Source: JBBRYB01 sp038238115
GTDB lineage: Bacteria; Actinomycetota; Actinomycetes; Propionibacteriales; Nocardioidaceae
Length of the DNA: 7,947 bases
Assembly: GCA_038238115.1 (NCBI GenBank)
Contig: JBBRYB010000115.1
Coordinates: forward strand, 1 to 7,947
Direction: 5' to 3'
Within the stretch, counting starts at the first letter, position 1. Each line of letters starts with the position of its first letter. This document shows, piece after piece, positions 5,884-7,947 of this stretch. The notes below the pieces were generated by a model. The model was given only the letters and a program-made list of their open reading frames with translations, searched no databases and was not told the origin of the DNA. The translations under genes were made by a program, and so were the position numbers.

Positions 5884-6858
5884 TTAGGCCAGAACCTCGG
5901 TCTCCAGCCGTGCGTAGCTGGTTTCCATTCCGTCGGTCATCCCGGTGGCCAGGATCGCGTCGCGGATGTCGGCGTCGGGGTAGGTGATCACGATCGCGAG
6001 CAGTGTGCCCGCGGCGACCGGGGTGAGCGTCAGCTCGTTGACGGTGCACTCGCCCGGCATGCCGAGCATCCGCTCGGTGGTCACTGCGCGGTACGGCGCC
6101 GCCGACTCGAGCAGTTCGCCCTCGAAGCCGAAGCGGCCCTCGGCTCCGTCGGTCCGCTCCCACTCGTAGCGGTACTTCTCGCCGACCGTGGTCGCCACCT
6201 CGCAGACCGGCATGGTCCAGCCCGCTGGGCCGAGCAGCCAGCGCTGCAGCAGGTCGGGCTCGTGGTGGGAGCGCCAGACCTGCTCGACGGTGCCCCGGAT
6301 CACCCGGCTGATCCGCGCCTGGGTGTCGGAGAGGATCTGGCTGATCGTGGCCCGTCCGGCGGCGAACGAAATGAGGTCGGCGAGCACCGCGTCCATCTGG
6401 CTCATCGCCTCACGCAGGCCCTCCTCCATGCCCATCTCGAGTAGCTGTTCGAGGTCGGCCAGGGAGTTGAAGTACGTCGTGGTGGTGACCCGCGAGCCGT
6501 CGCCGATCTGCTCAAAGGCGAAGTGCATCCGCATCGACGGCAGGTCGGGGTTGGGCTCGCCGTCCGCCGTCGCGAACCCGTCGCGGACCTCGAAACTCTT
6601 GTACGGCTCGACCGAGAGCCACTCCCAGTAGCCGCCGTGGGTGTCCCCGTCAGGACCCTTCATCGTGTACGCCGACCGGCCGCCAGCAGCCGCGTCGTGG
6701 CGGGCGAAGGTGGCCGGATAAGTCGGCGGTCCCCAGAACCGCTCCAACTGGCGCGGGTCGACGTAGGCCTCCCAGAGGCGCTGCACGCGGGCCGAGAAGT
6801 CGGCAACCACGATGAGCGTGAGGGCGTCGGTGTCGCGGGTAACGGACGTGACGGGCAT
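5884..6858 (-). CDS. tandem AHSA1/SRPBCC-domain protein
   Basis: The 324-residue protein contains two SRPBCC (START-like) domains of the AHSA1 type. Domain 1, about residues 12-165, has VQRLWEAYVDPRQLERFWGP, then GGRSAYTMKGPDGDTHGGYWEW and a C-terminal helix with MEEGLREAMSQMDAVLADL. Domain 2, about 180-323, repeats the plan with VEQVWRSHHEPDLLQRWLLGP, GEKYRYEWER, GFEGELLE and a closing MTDGMETSYARLE helix. AHSA1 proteins form a hydrophobic cavity for a small ligand; those encoded after an ArsR regulator are common but their ligands are mostly unknown. Single-domain members are about 150 residues, so this is a fused pair. The start, ATG 6858, has AGGAG seven nt upstream. It lies 15 nt after the arsR stop on the same strand and is surely co-transcribed and repressed with it. 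Cytoplasmic. Confidence 0.88.
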   Translation of the reverse strand: MPVTSVTRDTDALTLIVVADFSARVQRLWEAYVDPRQLERFWGPPTYPATFARHDAAAGGRSAYTMKGPDGDTHGGYWEWLSVEPYKSFEVRDGFATADGEPNPDLPSMRMHFAFEQIGDGSRVTTTTYFNSLADLEQLLEMGMEEGLREAMSQMDAVLADLISFAAGRATISQILSDTQARISRVIRGTVEQVWRSHHEPDLLQRWLLGPAGWTMPVCEVATTVGEKYRYEWERTDGAEGRFGFEGELLESAAPYRAVTTERMLGMPGECTVNELTLTPVAAGTLLAIVITYPDADIRDAILATGMTDGMETSYARLETEVLA

Positions 6859-6873
6859 GAGTTTTCTCCTGGT

Positions 6874-7209
6874 TCAATCGTCGGCGAGGAGCGCGTCGAG
6901 CCGGTCGGTCCGGGAGCGCCAGAGCTTCTCGTAGCAGTCCAGCAGGCCCTGAGTCTGGCGGATCATCTCGGGATCGCCGCGGATGATGCGTTCGCGGCCG
7001 TGGGGCTGCTTGGTCACCAGACCAGCTCCCTCCAGCACGGCGACGTGCTTCTGGACGGCCGCGAACGACATGTCGTACGCCGCGGACAACTGCGACACCG
7101 ACGCCTCGCCCGCCATGGTCCGGCGGAGGATATCGCGGCGAGTTGCGTCGGCGAGGGCCCGGAAGACCCGGTCCACCTCATCATCGGTAAGCCTAAGACG
7201 TACAACCAT
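6874..7209 (-). CDS. ArsR-family winged-helix regulator
   Basis: This 111-residue protein is a standard small ArsR/SmtB-type winged helix. VFRALADATRRDILRRT (about residues 15-31) is the opening helix, SVSQLSAAYDMSFAAVQKHVAVLEGAGLVTKQ (about 37-68) is the helix-turn-helix, and HGRERIIR is the wing. A basic and aromatic C-terminal helix (LLDCYEKLWRSRTDRLDALL) follows. It lacks the paired metal-binding cysteines of metal sensors: only one Cys is present, near residue 91. It belongs with the SdpR-like non-metal group often found before AHSA1 genes. It probably represses its own operon through the 24-bp palindrome that overlaps its promoter and first four codons. The start is ATG 7207-7209, without a Shine-Dalgarno sequence, so the message is probably leaderless. 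The AHSA1 gene follows after 15 nt. Confidence 0.92.
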   Translation of the reverse strand: MVVRLRLTDDEVDRVFRALADATRRDILRRTMAGEASVSQLSAAYDMSFAAVQKHVAVLEGAGLVTKQPHGRERIIRGDPEMIRQTQGLLDCYEKLWRSRTDRLDALLADD

Positions 7210-7221
7210 TTGGTTGTACGT
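7198..7221. promoter_or_regulatory. 24-bp palindromic operator over the arsR start codon
   Basis: ACGTACAACCA (7198-7208) and TGGTTGTACGT (7211-7221) are perfect inverted arms around TT. The palindrome contains the arsR ATG (7207-7209, minus strand) and codons 2-4, and reaches into the -10 box at 7218-7223. Such a long perfect repeat is very unlikely by chance and fits an ArsR dimer site. Part of the coding sequence (MVVR) is therefore dictated by operator sequence. Confidence 0.8.
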
Positions 7222-7246
7222 TAGCCCTGGTCGCCGTGCGCGTCAA
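7218..7246 (-). promoter_or_regulatory. promoter of the arsR-AHSA1 operon
   Basis: On the minus strand TTGACG (plus 7241-7246), a 17-nt spacer, and TAACGT (plus 7218-7223) give a near-consensus actinobacterial housekeeping promoter. Eight nt separate the -10 box from the ATG, so transcription should begin at or within a couple of nt of the start codon. Confidence 0.65.
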
Positions 7247-7325
7247 GGGCCATGGAAGCGATGCGCTGCCTCGAGCGCGGATCTCCGACGACGCCCCAAC
7301 AACCACGCGGGTGAGCCGGTCTGAT

Positions 7326-7344
7326 GCACCCTTCTGGGTGCTTT
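7326..7344. terminator. GCACCC/GGGTGC hairpin followed by TTT
   Basis: GCACCC (7326-7331) and GGGTGC (7336-7341) form a perfect 6-bp GC-rich stem with a TTCT tetraloop, followed by TTT. It resembles a short intrinsic terminator. It lies between divergent genes, where no plus-strand gene needs ending. It may block stray transcription into the downstream HTH gene, or be the end of a lost gene. Confidence 0.35.
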
Positions 7345-7400
7345 GATCGCGACCTTTCAGCGCCTCAGACACGACAGCGACGTCGAAGTGTCCTCCCACG

Positions 7401-7414
7401 TAGGCTGGCTCGCA
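7401..7414 (+). promoter_or_regulatory. candidate -10 box of the tandem HTH gene
   Basis: TAGGCT at 7401-7406 fits TANNNT and is seven nt before the ATG at 7414. There is no Shine-Dalgarno sequence, so a leaderless message is likely. No good -35 match is seen. Confidence 0.35.
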
Positions 7415-7944
7415 TGCGCTCTCTGCCGGTTTTCGACTGCGGCGCGCTCTTCAACGCGCTCGACACACAACGTCGTGACCTTGGGTTGGGCTGGTACGAC
7501 CTCGCGGACGAACTGTGGCAGCAGTCGTCGGATCTCAACGGTCAGTGCACTAGTGATCATCCGCTGTGCGGCGGAGCGATTCAAAGGTTGCAGGAGCGGG
7601 GCGCGACGTCCTGCCAGTACGCGCTATTCATGTTGCGCTGGCTCCATCGAGCGCCTGAGGACTTCTTGACCGGTCCGGTTCTCGATGTGGGGGACGTCCG
7701 GTTGCCGGAAGCGGGGTCCGACAGCCGGCTGCGATGGGACTTGAGCCAACTGCACACCGTGCTCAACGCGCAACGGCGGCAGCAGAACCTCACCTGGGCG
7801 CACCTTGCGGAGGAGCTTGACTGCACGCCATCGAGGCTGACCAACTTACGCACTGCGCGGCTAGCGGATATGGACCTCGCTATGCGCATCACTCAATGGT
7901 TGCGTCAGCCGGCCGCTTCGTTCATCCACCCAGCTCAGTGGTGA
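7414..7944 (+). CDS. protein with two tandem HTH-like halves
   Basis: From ATG 7414 the product is 176 residues. It is built of two similar halves. Residues 8-87 contain DCGALFNALDTQRRDLGL, GWYDLADEL and CQYALFMLRWLHRAPEDFL. Residues 108-171 contain DLSQLHTVLNAQRRQQNL, TWAHLAEEL and MDLAMRITQWLRQPAASFI. Each has the plan of an XRE/Cro-like helix-turn-helix domain: QRR helix, then W-x-x-LA-x-EL, then a recognition-like helix, then a closing W-L helix. The second half keeps a plausible recognition helix (CTPSRLTNLRTAR, about 137-149). In the first half that place is taken by a longer segment with two cysteines (GQCTSDHPLCGGAIQRLQERGAT). It may bind DNA as a pseudo-dimer, but no target can be named. 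An in-frame ATG at 7324 would add 30 residues of low-quality sequence and sit across the hairpin, so I prefer 7414, which is preceded by a -10-like box. The stop is at 7942-7944. Confidence 0.72.
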   Translation: MRSLPVFDCGALFNALDTQRRDLGLGWYDLADELWQQSSDLNGQCTSDHPLCGGAIQRLQERGATSCQYALFMLRWLHRAPEDFLTGPVLDVGDVRLPEAGSDSRLRWDLSQLHTVLNAQRRQQNLTWAHLAEELDCTPSRLTNLRTARLADMDLAMRITQWLRQPAASFIHPAQW

Positions 7945-7947
7945 CCG

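Noticed and set aside
6523..7224. 233-codon open frame on the plus strand
   Set aside because: It is antisense to arsR and the AHSA1 gene and shows no family features.
1..7947. CRISPR array, tRNA or rRNA gene, insertion sequence ends
   Set aside because: I saw no regularly spaced repeats, no tRNA-like cloverleaf signals and no transposase or terminal inverted repeats. The only mobile-element trace is the integrase relic.

Overview
This is a high-GC actinobacterial chromosome segment. High G+C in third codon positions, GTG starts, TANNNT-type -10 boxes directly before start codons (leaderless transcripts), and the protein families all fit Actinomycetota. A Nocardioides-like or related genus is my tentative guess, from recalled resemblance of the pterin-dehydratase/VOC fusion and the lipoprotein. 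No search was run. The window is mostly small chromosomal genes: enzymes of uncertain substrate and one-component regulators. A toxin-antitoxin module and a decayed integrase lie in the middle.

Layout. Positions 1-297 hold the 3' part of a DUF1801 gene (+). Positions 385-1086 hold a fusion of a pterin-4a-carbinolamine-dehydratase-like domain with a VOC (glyoxalase-like) domain (+). It converges tail to tail, with a 4-nt gap, on a two-domain VOC protein at 1091-1813 (-). Positions 2001-2864 encode an NmrA/QOR2-like NAD(P)-binding oxidoreductase (-), divergent from a TetR-family regulator at 2955-3677 (+). Their 90-bp gap holds three copies of a TATCGNTGR-like half-site, probably the TetR operator. 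Positions 3877-4459 are a higBA-type toxin-antitoxin operon (+) preceded by a perfect 27-bp palindrome over its promoter. Positions 4588-4860 (-) are the decayed C-terminal end of a tyrosine recombinase, cut off exactly at the stop codon of a lipoprotein gene (4861-5715, -). Positions 5884-7209 (-) are an ArsR regulator followed by a tandem AHSA1/SRPBCC protein. That operon has a perfect 24-bp palindrome overlapping both the -10 box and the regulator's start codon. Positions 7414-7944 (+) encode a protein with two similar helix-turn-helix-like halves.

How the parts work together. Three transcription units look autoregulated by a DNA-binding product through a palindrome in their own promoter: tetR/nmrA, higBA and arsR-AHSA1. 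The higBA module and integrase relic suggest an old integrated element that has mostly been lost. I see no defence island, CRISPR array, RNA gene or intact mobile element. I find no clear evidence of a wholly new system. The most interesting signals are the operator architectures, the precisely truncated integrase relic and the duplicated HTH-like protein.
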